Source: Aridibaculum aurantiacum (GTDB taxonomy: Bacteria; Bacteroidota; Bacteroidia; Chitinophagales; Chitinophagaceae). From it: a stretch of DNA of 64,000 nucleotides. The notes beneath the pieces are model-generated. The model had not been told where the DNA came from. It worked only from the letters and a program-made list of their open reading frames with translations, and did no database searches. Of this stretch, positions 9,279-18,592 are shown in pieces; the first letter of the stretch is position 1; each line of letters opens with the position of its first letter. The translations under genes and the position numbers were made by a program. The stretch spans positions 2,542,001 through 2,606,000 of the forward strand of contig NZ_JAFEWC010000001.1 in the NCBI RefSeq assembly GCF_017355875.1, in the 5' to 3' direction.

Positions 9279-11315
9279 ATGATGAATAGCGGATCAATAT
9301 ATACATACCGGTTCTCAATGAAAGCAGCAGCCTGTTTTATATTATTGATTTTCGAATTTTCACTTTGCATGGCGCAGCCTGGTAGCGCTGCACGCTACGA
9401 AATAGATGCAAAGCGACAAGGTGTTATGCCTACCGATAAAGACGCTTTGCCACGTAGCCGTGAATTTATCAGGCTTGACAGTACCTACTATGTTGGTCAC
9501 ATGTATGAAGGCATGTACAAAGCCGAACGCAGCAGCGATTATATAGGTTTCAGAAATGCCATTCCTGCGCTCAGGAAGTCGTTCATGCTCTTCCAGCGGG
9601 ACTATAGCAAGAACATGCGCAACATGTTCACTACGCCAGAGAACTACATGGCGTCAATCAACCAGTACATTGATTTTTTACAAATCAGCAATAGCCTGAA
9701 GGAATGCTACGACAACCTGGAAATGGCAGACAGCGTAATGTGGGTGCTGGACCAGGTAGATAAGTATAATTTTCCCAAAGAACATTTTGCTGTTACAACC
9801 AGTAAGGCATGGACCTACCATCGCAACCGCTTCTATACGTCTGATAAGTTTGCTTTTTTAAAAAACACGGTAGAGGATAATGAGAAGATGGCGTTTGGTT
9901 ATTGCTACCTCGCTTTGGCAAGGATAGAAAAGAACCGTCCTCAAAATGATGTATGGTTTGGGCCCGGGCAGGCAGAAAGTGACAAGATGAGCGTGTACCA
10001 TTACCTGGCACTTCTTCATGCGTATAATAAGAACTACGACAGCAGTACATACTACTATGAACGAATGGTAGACGGTGGCAGCGTATCGTGGAATAACTAC
10101 GGCAACATGAAGCACGAGGTAGGCGAACTATCAACTGCTTATGAATTCATCAATCGCGATAAGTATAAGATGTATGAAAAGATGCTGCGTGAGCCATACT
10201 ATTACTTACCAATGTTAGATGTGTATGCTGGTCGTACCAAAGAAGCAATGTCGGCAAGTAAAGAGGCAATAGAATTTGCCGGCTCTACGCCAGGCTTTGG
10301 TTGGTATAATATTGCCCTTAGCCGCAGCTACCTGTACGATGGCCAATTAGATAGTGCTGAATATGCACTTACAAAAGCTGCCGATTTCAAAGAAATTCAT
10401 ATAGGCACTACACTCACACAAACGCAATACGATTTTACAGTAAACCTGCTAAGGCTGCAACTAATAGATAAAAAAATGGCTAAGGAGAAGTTCAACAACA
10501 AAGGTTGGTGGTACTCTCCTGCAGCGCTGTATAAAGTAGCTTCGCTAAAGGTGGAAATGATGATGATACAGTATGTGCTCATCAATCAACTGGCGGCAAA
10601 CCCTGAACGTGAACGGACTGTTTATGATCTTTTCTGCAGCGAATCTACCACCACTTGGGATGAAGCATATTATCTTATCAAAGACTTTAGCCCTAACTTC
10701 TTTATTCGCAAGTACACTAACTACCAGGACAATGATCCTCGTACGCAACTGACCCGTTATTTCACTTTATTTAAGCACCAGTTGCAGTGGGCTAAAGGCA
10801 GCGAGGATAAGGCATTTGAAGGTTATAAAAAATTAGCTAATGAAGTGCTGGTGGATACCACTTTTGAAAAGCTGTTTTTAGGACGATTGTATGAAGGCAT
10901 GTACAAAGCACATAAAGATGAAGGCAATGATAAAGAGGTAGAATTTTATGCCAACACTCTATACGAAACCTACCCACAGCTAATGCCTTTCAACAATGTA
11001 AAAGTAAAAATGAAGCTGAACATAGCTGGTTTGGAAGATGAGAATACTAAGGAGGTAGTGAAAGAACTAAAGAAGGCAAGAGTGGATTGGGTGAATGATG
11101 CAGATGGTAATACGGCCATTGCTACCGTTAACTTCATCAAAAAAGGTGACCGATACGAAGCAACCGTAAATACAGTTGGTGGCAGTAACAAACCTGTGGT
11201 GGTAGAAGAAAAAATGATCTTCAAAGATAAAGCCGGTGCTGGAAAGGAATTAGCGCTTCGATTGTTTGGTAAAAGCGGCGCGATGATCTATGAAACAAGA
11301 GACGCCGGCAATTAA
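9279..11315 (+). CDS. Exported TPR-like protein, unknown function
   Basis: About 678 residues from the ATG at 9279; an ATG at 9318 (MKAAACFILLIFEFSLCMAQ) gives a shorter protein with a better-placed signal peptide, so the true start is uncertain. The mature part is rich in helical repeats with Tyr, Asn and Lys, such as CYLALARIEKN, VYHYLALLHAYNKNYDSST, FGWYNIALSRSYLYDGQLD and FEGYKKLANEVL, which suggests TPR-like units. No catalytic motif is visible. It lies 46 nt after moxR, so it may belong to that cluster as a periplasmic scaffold, although the intervening word repeat could separate the transcripts. Confidence 0.75.
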   Translation: MMNSGSIYTYRFSMKAAACFILLIFEFSLCMAQPGSAARYEIDAKRQGVMPTDKDALPRSREFIRLDSTYYVGHMYEGMYKAERSSDYIGFRNAIPALRKSFMLFQRDYSKNMRNMFTTPENYMASINQYIDFLQISNSLKECYDNLEMADSVMWVLDQVDKYNFPKEHFAVTTSKAWTYHRNRFYTSDKFAFLKNTVEDNEKMAFGYCYLALARIEKNRPQNDVWFGPGQAESDKMSVYHYLALLHAYNKNYDSSTYYYERMVDGGSVSWNNYGNMKHEVGELSTAYEFINRDKYKMYEKMLREPYYYLPMLDVYAGRTKEAMSASKEAIEFAGSTPGFGWYNIALSRSYLYDGQLDSAEYALTKAADFKEIHIGTTLTQTQYDFTVNLLRLQLIDKKMAKEKFNNKGWWYSPAALYKVASLKVEMMMIQYVLINQLAANPERERTVYDLFCSESTTTWDEAYYLIKDFSPNFFIRKYTNYQDNDPRTQLTRYFTLFKHQLQWAKGSEDKAFEGYKKLANEVLVDTTFEKLFLGRLYEGMYKAHKDEGNDKEVEFYANTLYETYPQLMPFNNVKVKMKLNIAGLEDENTKEVVKELKKARVDWVNDADGNTAIATVNFIKKGDRYEATVNTVGGSNKPVVVEEKMIFKDKAGAGKELALRLFGKSGAMIYETRDAGN

Positions 11316-11325
11316 AGATTAGGTT

Positions 11326-11373
11326 GAATGTTGCAGAATATACTATAGCTGCTTTTGAAAATCCGCAACATTC
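11326..11373. terminator. Possible bidirectional terminator (inverted repeat)
   Basis: gaatgttgc (11326-11334) and its exact reverse complement gcaacattc (11365-11373) flank a 30-nt loop in the 75-bp gap between two convergent genes. No T-tract follows on either side, so it would be an atypical terminator. Confidence 0.35.
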
Positions 11374-11390
11374 TTCACTTACTGTCCTAC

Positions 11391-12224
11391 TTATGCAAAA
11401 GCCAAAGCAAGCTGTGAAGAAGCAGCTGCTTTACGAATAACACTGGCAGCTTGTTTGCCTGCAGATATTTCATATACAGCACTCTCTTCATAACGAGAGG
11501 CAACAACCACATTTACATCTCCACAATTTTTGCTGAAAAGCTCATGCACCAGCTTAGGGCAGTTATTGTTTTTAGACAAGTGCGACAACAACAGGTGGCT
11601 CATAAATGCAGGCCTGTGATTGTGAAACAACTGCAGTGCCTGCGCATTGCTCAAATGTCCATTACCACCTTTTATCCGCCGCTTCAGATGGTAAGGATAA
11701 TTCCCCTGGTCCAGCATAGCATCATCATAATTAGCTTCAAGGAAAGCAGCATTACACAGCTGGAAATGTTTTACTACATGACTGCAAGGAAAACCAATAT
11801 CTGTAAAAACGCCTACAACCACGTTACCACAGGAAACAGTGAAACTGGTTGGATCGCATGCATCGTGTAGCTTAGGAAAAGGCATGATACAAAGTTCACC
11901 GATAGCTATAGGCTGGTTGGGTTTGAATTCAAAAACTTGTTCGGCCGAAATTTCTACCCCACATGATCGGTAGGTGTTGGCAGTGATATAAACCGGTAGC
12001 CGGAATTTTTTAGCAAGTACAGCCAACCCACGAATATGGTCTGTGTGCTCATGCGAAATAAAAATGGCTTTGATCTTGTTGATGTTCAAACCAAGCCTCG
12101 CCATACGTTTCTCCACCTCTTTACAGGAAATCCCAACATCTACCAGTATGGCCTCGTTATGGTTGCCAATGTAGTAGCAGTTGCCGTTACTTCCTGAATT
12201 GATAGATGATATAAACAAGGACAT
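11391..12224 (-). CDS. MBL-fold metallo-hydrolase, YycJ/WalJ-like
   Basis: A 277-residue beta-lactamase-fold hydrolase. N-terminal SSINSGSNGNCYYIG and ILVDVGISCKEVEKRM are typical of the YycJ/WalJ family, followed by the metal-binding motif ISHEHTDHIRG at about residues 54-64. A further His lies in PKLHDACDP, and Asp in GVFTDIGF. A later His-rich segment (HLSNAQALQLFHNH) matches the family C-terminal domain. Firmicutes WalJ is linked to cell-wall homeostasis and DNA repair, and the Bacteroidota role is not established. The gene has its own spacer; TTTCTTTG, one base off the -7 consensus, ends 5 nt before the ATG. Confidence 0.87.
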   Translation of the reverse strand: MSLFISSINSGSNGNCYYIGNHNEAILVDVGISCKEVEKRMARLGLNINKIKAIFISHEHTDHIRGLAVLAKKFRLPVYITANTYRSCGVEISAEQVFEFKPNQPIAIGELCIMPFPKLHDACDPTSFTVSCGNVVVGVFTDIGFPCSHVVKHFQLCNAAFLEANYDDAMLDQGNYPYHLKRRIKGGNGHLSNAQALQLFHNHRPAFMSHLLLSHLSKNNNCPKLVHELFSKNCGDVNVVVASRYEESAVYEISAGKQAASVIRKAAASSQLALAFA

Positions 12225-12365
12225 GAGAACAAAGAAAGCTGGATTAGGTGGCTATTACAAAAGCTTTTTTCTGCCAATCATAACTCTTTCACTTCAAGAA
12301 AAGTAGCAGTGGAAATATTAGACTCCTGCTTCTAAAGTTTCAAAAGAGCTTCTCACTATTGAAGG

Positions 12366-12953
12366 CTACAACCTGATATTCCCGTTGATGTAGAAATAAT
12401 ATGCAATGGCCGCAATAGCAATAACACCAATGATCAACGCCCAGATCCACCACATGCCTTTAGCCTTTGTCTCCTCAGCTGCTTCCAGCTTAGCCTGCAT
12501 TTCTGTACTGGAAGTATGGGTATTTCCAACAAGCAGTGCATGCTCTTCGCTCGGTCTTACCGTTGGCTCTAATGGAACAGGTGGAAAATATTTTCGCAGC
12601 AATTCATCCTGCTGAAAGCTAAGCCTGCCTTCCTCGTTCTTCCTGATAACACCAATACCCGGCAATTCAGTTATGGAAAACTTCTTTACATGCTGTTGAA
12701 ACCGGTAAGAGAAATCCTGGAAAGAACGAATTGCCTCAACCTCATTTATTCCACGTTCCTTGCTTAAGAAATCATAGAACTGCTTATCAGCTTTTACTGG
12801 CTCTTCACGAAACGAAATGGTAAATACAGGTGGCTGGTATACCTTGTTGATGAAATCCTGGCGCGCAGCGGTTCGCTCTTTGAAAAATCTACCTACGCCA
12901 GGAATACAAACCTGCTCATGCAGCATTAAATATTTATACAACAAAGGATACAT
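12366..12953 (-). CDS. HU-CCDC81 domain protein with C-terminal membrane anchor, no SPOR domain
   Basis: A 195-residue protein. The first 65 residues (LLYKYLMLHEQVCIPGVGRF, then FKERTAARQDF) and residues 65-125 (INEVEAIRSFQDF and ITELPGIGVI) resemble the two HU-like domains of Bacteroidota HU-CCDC81 proteins. A variable linker follows, then a single membrane helix at about 168-190 (WWIWALIIGVIAIAAIAYYF) and a very short tail NGNIRL. Relatives commonly have a SPOR domain beyond the helix; none is present. The HU-like part would be cytoplasmic. Its ATG overlaps the stop of the upstream beta-barrel gene by one base (TAATG), indicating translational coupling. Confidence 0.75.
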   Translation of the reverse strand: MYPLLYKYLMLHEQVCIPGVGRFFKERTAARQDFINKVYQPPVFTISFREEPVKADKQFYDFLSKERGINEVEAIRSFQDFSYRFQQHVKKFSITELPGIGVIRKNEEGRLSFQQDELLRKYFPPVPLEPTVRPSEEHALLVGNTHTSSTEMQAKLEAAEETKAKGMWWIWALIIGVIAIAAIAYYFYINGNIRL

Positions 12954-14617
12954 TACTTACCTATTTGGGAGAACGAATATACAACACCTCCCATCACGTT
13001 GAAACCAAGTACTTCATATTGGTTCCAGCGCTGGTAGCGGTTGTTCAGCAAATTGTTGAACTGTATCCAAAGATTAAGCTTAGGCATTACTTTGAACTCA
13101 ACACCTGCATTCAGGTCAACAGCTGGATTTAGTTTTACAGTCTCGTTGTTCTTTGTTCTAAATCTTGCGCCATCCCAAAAGAAGAAATCACTTTTTACAT
13201 GTACATCTTTTAGTACCTGCCAGCGTAGTGCGCCGGTAAGCTCCAGTGGAATTAAACCCCATGCTCTTTCGTTATCACTCAATCCACTAAACTGGTTTAT
13301 GGTTGTACCAGCCAACAAGCTAAATTTTTCCTGCACCGTATAGCCTACCTCACCATGTATACGAAGTGCTTTCATAGACGACTCATACAATGGCATGAAC
13401 GTCTTGCCATCCATGGTATCATTTACATACAATACTGCATTGGAAAATGACAGCGTAGAGATACGTCCGTTGTAAGTAAAATGGCTGCCGGCCGATCCTT
13501 TAAATCCTGCATATTGTTCGCGGATACGTGTATTACGCAGTTCATGTGGCTGGTGGATAAATGGATTAACACGCGTCAGTGTGCGATAATCATTCTTCTC
13601 AAAATATCCAACCCATCCTGCCTGCAATACAAAGCGCTCATCTTTCAGTTTTGCTTCTGCGGTAAAGTTTGGCAACAGGCTAAACACCTGGTTGTCCCAT
13701 GCCGGTGTAAAACCAAGGTTCAATCGTAGGTTAGGCGTTTTCAACAGCACCGATGGTGTTAAGAAATACAAGTTGTTCTTAATGGTTTCTCCACTGCCTG
13801 TTTTATAAGTTGTGATGTCGGCAGTAAGACCAAGGTTAAAACCAAATGCTCTACCGAAAGTTTTGGTTACTGGTGCATTCAACCTAAAGTTGGTTTCATT
13901 GCCTTTCTTGTTATCAGTAAACAGGTTAATGTTCAGCGAAGGATCATAAGTGATACCATATTCATTGGCCACTTTATTTCTAAAACCAACCACACCGCTT
14001 AATGTAGTGAAACGTTGCCTTAACTGGTCCTTTCCATAGGGTAATGTATCCGGTTGAAAACCGTACAGGTACTGCGTCCTGTTATCGAAACCAACCTTGC
14101 CGCGCCACTCGTTGTTGCCTTGCATATTGAACACTCCAAGAAAATCAACATTGGAATGACTGTACTGCTGAAAAGGAATGTTTCCTTTTTGCGAAATATG
14201 CCTTGCATGTACATTCATTGCTGATGACTTTCCATCACCAAATGAAATTCCTGCCTGTGCAAAGGGTGTACGAAAATTGCCAAAACCTGCTTTTACATAG
14301 CTCTCATTATTCCATTCCACAGCCGTATCTATAGATAAAGCCAATGGCTTCAGCAATGCCGGCTGGTAAGTGAAAAATAGATTTTGTGCAGGTACATTAT
14401 ACGTAAGTGCAGTACGTGCAGTATCAACCGGCGGAGTAGATGCACTGAAGTTGATCTTTGCCGCAGGTTTTATTTCCGGCTTATAAGCCGATGTTATAAC
14501 CACTGTTTTTTTGGTGGTATCAAAAGATTGGGTAGTTCTTCTTTGTGCGGTTGCGGTAAGGGCAAAGGCAGAAAGTATGGCTATCGAAAAAACTTGTTTC
14601 ATCATTGGTTGCGGCAT
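12953..14617 (-). CDS. Outer-membrane beta-barrel protein, TonB-receptor-like without plug
   Basis: A 554-residue exported protein; signal peptide MKQVFSIAILSAFALTATAQ. The ATG at 14617 overlaps the upstream stop (TAATG), which supports that start, although MMKQ at 14605/14602 would put the signal sequence right at the N-terminus. After a short segment (VVITSAYKPEIKPAAKINF), the chain is amphipathic beta-strand throughout: VKAGFGNFRTPFAQAGISFG, LRLNLGFTPAWDNQVF, and a C-terminal LNLWIQFNNLLNNRYQRWN followed by a final strand ending in FSQIGK, as in TonB-dependent receptors. No plug domain is visible, so it is probably a barrel with a structural or docking role. Confidence 0.78.
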   Translation of the reverse strand: MPQPMMKQVFSIAILSAFALTATAQRRTTQSFDTTKKTVVITSAYKPEIKPAAKINFSASTPPVDTARTALTYNVPAQNLFFTYQPALLKPLALSIDTAVEWNNESYVKAGFGNFRTPFAQAGISFGDGKSSAMNVHARHISQKGNIPFQQYSHSNVDFLGVFNMQGNNEWRGKVGFDNRTQYLYGFQPDTLPYGKDQLRQRFTTLSGVVGFRNKVANEYGITYDPSLNINLFTDNKKGNETNFRLNAPVTKTFGRAFGFNLGLTADITTYKTGSGETIKNNLYFLTPSVLLKTPNLRLNLGFTPAWDNQVFSLLPNFTAEAKLKDERFVLQAGWVGYFEKNDYRTLTRVNPFIHQPHELRNTRIREQYAGFKGSAGSHFTYNGRISTLSFSNAVLYVNDTMDGKTFMPLYESSMKALRIHGEVGYTVQEKFSLLAGTTINQFSGLSDNERAWGLIPLELTGALRWQVLKDVHVKSDFFFWDGARFRTKNNETVKLNPAVDLNAGVEFKVMPKLNLWIQFNNLLNNRYQRWNQYEVLGFNVMGGVVYSFSQIGK

Positions 14618-17600
14618 TACTGTTGAACTTTGCTGTTACGGTTCTTTTCATCTATTACTGCATCAAGCTTTACTTGTGCTTCCTCTTTCAGCTCTGGTAT
14701 GGTAGCATTCTCAGCTACACTTTTCAGTGTTGCTTCAGAGTTAAAGAAGTCACCCTGCTTCCAATAAATATCACCAAGCAGTATGTAAGCTTTTGTTGTC
14801 CAATATTCGTATGAACCTGCTTTATTGATCACTTCAAAAGCGGCCTTTTCGGCGGCAGAAAGATTGTTTTGCGTATAAAGTATAGCGGCAAGTTGGTAAC
14901 GTGCTTCGGCAGCAAATTCAGATTTACCCAAATTAACTACGGTACGAAAAGTAGCCGTTGCTTCTGATAGCTGGTTGTTGAGATGCTGGTTTTTGGCTAT
15001 CACCATATTGGCCATCATTCTATCGTCTGTTGCAATACCTTTTTGTGTTAGCAGGTCTTGTGCATTGGGCACTGCTTCTTTCCACCTATTGAGCCTGTAC
15101 TGCGAACGAAGCAGGCCGCGCATACTTTCGAGCCTGATAGCTGGATCAGTTGCCAGTTCTTTTAGTTGTGTGAAGTATTGTTCAGCCAATACATAATTCT
15201 TTATCTCGAAGAAGTTTAAACGAGCTGCCTGCAGTACCGCCCTTTCAGCATATTTATTAGGCGCTTTTGATGCTACATACGTGTAGCCGATCAGGGCGTT
15301 CTCGTACTCCTTGCGACTGTTGTAAATATCTGCTATCACATAATTGGCATCAATTGCATAGCGGCCATTTGGAAAACGATTGAGGTAATCTTTTAGTCCT
15401 GTAAGTGCATTTGTCATATCCCTGTTTTGGTAGCGGATATTAGCAGATGCATAGGTAAGAGAATCCTCTTCACTAAAGCTGATGTTCTTACCGTTTTGGC
15501 GCATGAAGTTTACAAACTCTGCAGGCTTTTGTTGATCAACAAAAATGTTGCGAACATATTCCACTGCAGCATCACTTTCTGCAGAATTAGGATAGGTAGA
15601 TATCAGCGTTTGGAAGTTGGTAAGCGCGTCCTGGTTATTCTCCAGGTTGAAGTGAGCCACACCTAATTTCAGGTAACCCTGCGGATGCAATGAAGCAGCA
15701 TTACGATTACGAACCAGTTTTGTAAGTGGAGCAATAGCTGCACGGTAATTTTCATCAGCCAGGTAGGTATTAGCTACTTCTAAATTCGCATCAGGTATTA
15801 AAGCGGATGAAGGAAAACGCTGCTCCAAAGCCTGTAGCTGGTTTATCTTTTCAGTACTCCTGTTAGAAGCACCTGCTATAATAGCACGCTGGTATAAAGC
15901 ATAATCAGCAGAAGGCATATTGTTGTTCAATACAACATCATACATGCTTGCTGCCTGCGAATAATTTCGGTTCATAAATTGTGCATCGGCGCTACGCAAA
16001 AATGCATCTTGCTCCACTGCTGTAGATGCTGGTGTAATTGATCTTGTTACCTGCTCAAAGAAACCTAATGCTTGCCTGTACTGCTCCTTTTTGAAATAAG
16101 CATGTCCCAGGTTATAACGTGCATTGGTTACATTCACTTCACCATTGGTAGCAGGATTTTTCAAGTAGTTATTGAAGAACTCTATAGCAGCATCAGGATT
16201 GTTCTGCCTCAATGCTATCTCTCCTTTCCAGAAATATACATATGGTAGTTGTGCATTATTATAAGGTTGTGCAATCAGCTCATTTAGCATAGCATCAGCC
16301 TGGTTCATTTGCTGATCGTTCACCAGCTCCACGGCACGGCCATACAATATTTTTGGGTAAACCCGCTTCACTGTTTCACTCTTACCTTTCAGGCTTTCGT
16401 ATAGTGTAAGTGCATCTTTATAATTATTGGTATTCGCCAGCACACTCACCAATAATTCCTTTGCCTCTGGTATATACGTAGAATTAGGATACTCGTTGAT
16501 GAAGCTTTGCAATTCGTTCAATGCTATATCCTGGAAACCTAGTTCGAAAGAAAGTTTAGCATAATGAAACCTTGCAATCTGCCTTTGCGATGCATTGCTA
16601 TTATTGGCCGCAGAAAATAAGAACGCATTTCTTGCATTGGCCTTTTGCCCTGTTTTTAAATATGCATCTGCCAACAGGTACATACTATTTTGCGCCAGCG
16701 AATCTTCTTTGCCACCTAGCTCTTTGAAACCAGCTATAGCCTTCGTGTATTGCTTGGTTTCGTACTGCGTATAAGCCAGTTCGTACAGGTCTTCACGTCG
16801 TACCTTATCTGCTTTATCTACATACTCTTCCAGGTAAGGAAGCGCCTTCGTGTAGTTCTTCTTTTCAAAATAAGCATGACCTACCAGCTGCTTCAATTGC
16901 GTATCATAGTATTGTCCGCCAGCAGCCAGTTTCGCTTCACCATATTCGATGGCTTTATCTTTTTGACCACTGAAGTATAAGATCTCAGTGATGTAGTAAG
17001 GAACTATATTAGCATAGGTCGGTTCATTCTCTACTTTGCGAAACGACTCGAGTGCTACATTATATTGTTTATCGTAGAAGGATATAAAACCGAAATAATA
17101 ATTCGCATCTAAGTAATTAGGATCTGTTGGTATCTGGCGAATAGCATCAAACAATGGCTTAGCTTCTGAAAAACGCTGCAAGGTGAAATAACCATAAGCC
17201 TGGTGAAATTTCATTTCGGCTATCTGGCGGTTATTCAGGTTGTCGATGCCTGCTTTTTCGTAATAATTCAATGCTTCTACAAACTGCTGGTTCCTGTAGT
17301 AGTACTCGCCCAGGTGGTAGCTCAGCATTTGTATACGTGGCGTATTATGCTCCAGGTCTATAAATTCACGCGCTGCCACTTCCGATGCAGACTCGTTCAG
17401 CATAAGACCACATACCAGCGAGTAATACCTTGACTCAACCTGTACACTAATAGGCAGTTTACTATTGGGTGAAGCAAGCAATGAGATGTTTTTGAATAGC
17501 GGGTAAGCCAGGCTGAATTGTTCTTTCTGAAAGAATTCTTTGGCTAATTTAAAATCTGCGTCAGGATCTATATTGGCTTGCGTGGCTTGAGAAAAAGAAG

Positions 17601-17658
17601 TTGATTGTATACCAACAACCAAGGCTGCTGTATACAATGATTTTTTGAATGATATCAT
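14617..17658 (-). CDS. Giant periplasmic TPR protein
   Basis: The start is placed at 17658 (MISFKKSLYTAALVVGIQST, a signal peptide) and not at the longer frame from 17712, giving 1013 residues. Nearly the whole mature chain consists of tetratricopeptide repeats, for example FVEALNYYEKAGIDNL, KAIEYGEAKLAAGGQYYD, AIEFFNNYLKNPATNGE and QALGFFEQVTR. The C-terminal region, with LGKSEFAAEARYQLAAILY and WKQGDFFNSEATLKSV, is like YbgF/BamD-type TPRs. It is first in a three-gene leftward operon with the barrel and HU-CCDC81 genes, each joined by a TAATG overlap. It probably acts as a periplasmic scaffold bridging the two membranes (inference). Confidence 0.85.
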   Translation of the reverse strand: MISFKKSLYTAALVVGIQSTSFSQATQANIDPDADFKLAKEFFQKEQFSLAYPLFKNISLLASPNSKLPISVQVESRYYSLVCGLMLNESASEVAAREFIDLEHNTPRIQMLSYHLGEYYYRNQQFVEALNYYEKAGIDNLNNRQIAEMKFHQAYGYFTLQRFSEAKPLFDAIRQIPTDPNYLDANYYFGFISFYDKQYNVALESFRKVENEPTYANIVPYYITEILYFSGQKDKAIEYGEAKLAAGGQYYDTQLKQLVGHAYFEKKNYTKALPYLEEYVDKADKVRREDLYELAYTQYETKQYTKAIAGFKELGGKEDSLAQNSMYLLADAYLKTGQKANARNAFLFSAANNSNASQRQIARFHYAKLSFELGFQDIALNELQSFINEYPNSTYIPEAKELLVSVLANTNNYKDALTLYESLKGKSETVKRVYPKILYGRAVELVNDQQMNQADAMLNELIAQPYNNAQLPYVYFWKGEIALRQNNPDAAIEFFNNYLKNPATNGEVNVTNARYNLGHAYFKKEQYRQALGFFEQVTRSITPASTAVEQDAFLRSADAQFMNRNYSQAASMYDVVLNNNMPSADYALYQRAIIAGASNRSTEKINQLQALEQRFPSSALIPDANLEVANTYLADENYRAAIAPLTKLVRNRNAASLHPQGYLKLGVAHFNLENNQDALTNFQTLISTYPNSAESDAAVEYVRNIFVDQQKPAEFVNFMRQNGKNISFSEEDSLTYASANIRYQNRDMTNALTGLKDYLNRFPNGRYAIDANYVIADIYNSRKEYENALIGYTYVASKAPNKYAERAVLQAARLNFFEIKNYVLAEQYFTQLKELATDPAIRLESMRGLLRSQYRLNRWKEAVPNAQDLLTQKGIATDDRMMANMVIAKNQHLNNQLSEATATFRTVVNLGKSEFAAEARYQLAAILYTQNNLSAAEKAAFEVINKAGSYEYWTTKAYILLGDIYWKQGDFFNSEATLKSVAENATIPELKEEAQVKLDAVIDEKNRNSKVQQ

Positions 17659-17980
17659 AATGCCAGTGTGTCGGTGAATATTTTTGAATATTACAACTGT
17701 CTGTCTTAACAAAAAGTAAAAGTATTAAATGAAGAGAACCACCCTTGTTAAACAAAGCTCATTCCAACAGTATGTGGATAAAGAGGAAACATGAGGAAAA
17801 TTGCTCACAGCCATAGACAACCTCTTGTGGAACTACAAATACAATAGAGATATTTCTTTATACATAAAGCTGTTGTTTCTGTGGCTGCATTATTGTTCAA
17901 CATCATTTAGAGCAGCCTGTGCTATTACTGAAATTTTATAGCAAGGATTACTCTTTATTTGCAACTTATAAAACCAGCAG
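17659..17980. other. 322-bp divergent spacer, no gene seen
   Basis: The spacer separates the leftward TPR operon from the rightward acetyltransferase gene. It must hold both promoters. On the minus strand tacttttactttttg near 17706-17724 is a loose match to a -7 element; on the plus strand tttatttg at about 17951-17958 is one base off consensus. No RNA gene, repeat or open frame is convincing. Confidence 0.5.
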
Positions 17981-18520
17981 ATGATAAAGCTTGAATATTT
18001 CACTAAAGAAGATTTTCAACAACTAATAGATTGGATAGATAATGAAGACCTGTTAGCTAATTGGGCTGGCTCTTTATTTAGTTTCCCGCTTACGCACCAT
18101 AGCCTGGAGTGGTACCTTGATAAAACTAATGATCCGCAAACTTCGGATGCGATGGTTTATAAAGCAGTCTCCACCGATACAGGAAAAGCAGTTGGACATA
18201 TTTCATTGGGATCTATAAGCAGGAAAAACAGCTCGGCACGCATCACCCGTGTACTTATAGGCGATGATAGTTTTAAAGGCAAAGGTCTATGTTGTAAAAT
18301 GGTAACGGCCATTTTGAAAATTGCATTTAAACAACTGCAGCTACATAAAGTATCACTAGGTGTTTATGATTTTAATAAAAAGGCACTGGGCTGTTATACC
18401 AAGTGCGGTTTTGTTACAGAAGGTGTGATGCGCGATGTGCTTAAAACAGATGATGGTTATTGGAGCCTGGTGGAGATGAGCATACTGGAAGATGAATGGA
18501 GAGCGCTTCATCCAAAATGA
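17981..18520 (+). CDS. GNAT family N-acetyltransferase
   Basis: A 179-residue acetyltransferase of the RimJ/RimL type (Acetyltransf_3). The fold is read from EDFQQLIDWIDNEDLL near the N-terminus, then VGHISLGSISRKNSSARITR, and the acetyl-CoA loop GDDSFKGKGLCCKMV at about residues 93-107. KVSLGVYDFNKKALGCYTKC followed by GFVTEGVMRD is the classic C-terminal strand/helix. It is cytoplasmic, probably acetylating an amino group of a protein, peptide or small molecule. It is a single gene; the next gene has its own promoter. Confidence 0.88.
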   Translation: MIKLEYFTKEDFQQLIDWIDNEDLLANWAGSLFSFPLTHHSLEWYLDKTNDPQTSDAMVYKAVSTDTGKAVGHISLGSISRKNSSARITRVLIGDDSFKGKGLCCKMVTAILKIAFKQLQLHKVSLGVYDFNKKALGCYTKCGFVTEGVMRDVLKTDDGYWSLVEMSILEDEWRALHPK

Positions 18521-18528
18521 TAAGATGC

Positions 18529-18560
18529 TTGCGATGTAGAAAGGGAAAAATGTAAATTTG
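18529..18560 (+). promoter_or_regulatory. Predicted Bacteroidota promoter
   Basis: TTG at 18529-18531, a 21-bp gap, then TAAATTTG at 18553-18560, matching TAnnTTTG. The predicted start lies about 28 nt before the ATG at 18593. The match to the Flavobacterium-type promoter rule (TTG, 17-23 bp, TAnnTTTG) is complete. Confidence 0.6.
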
Positions 18561-18592
18561 CTGAACCCCATTTTTAACCCAAATCTACCTGC

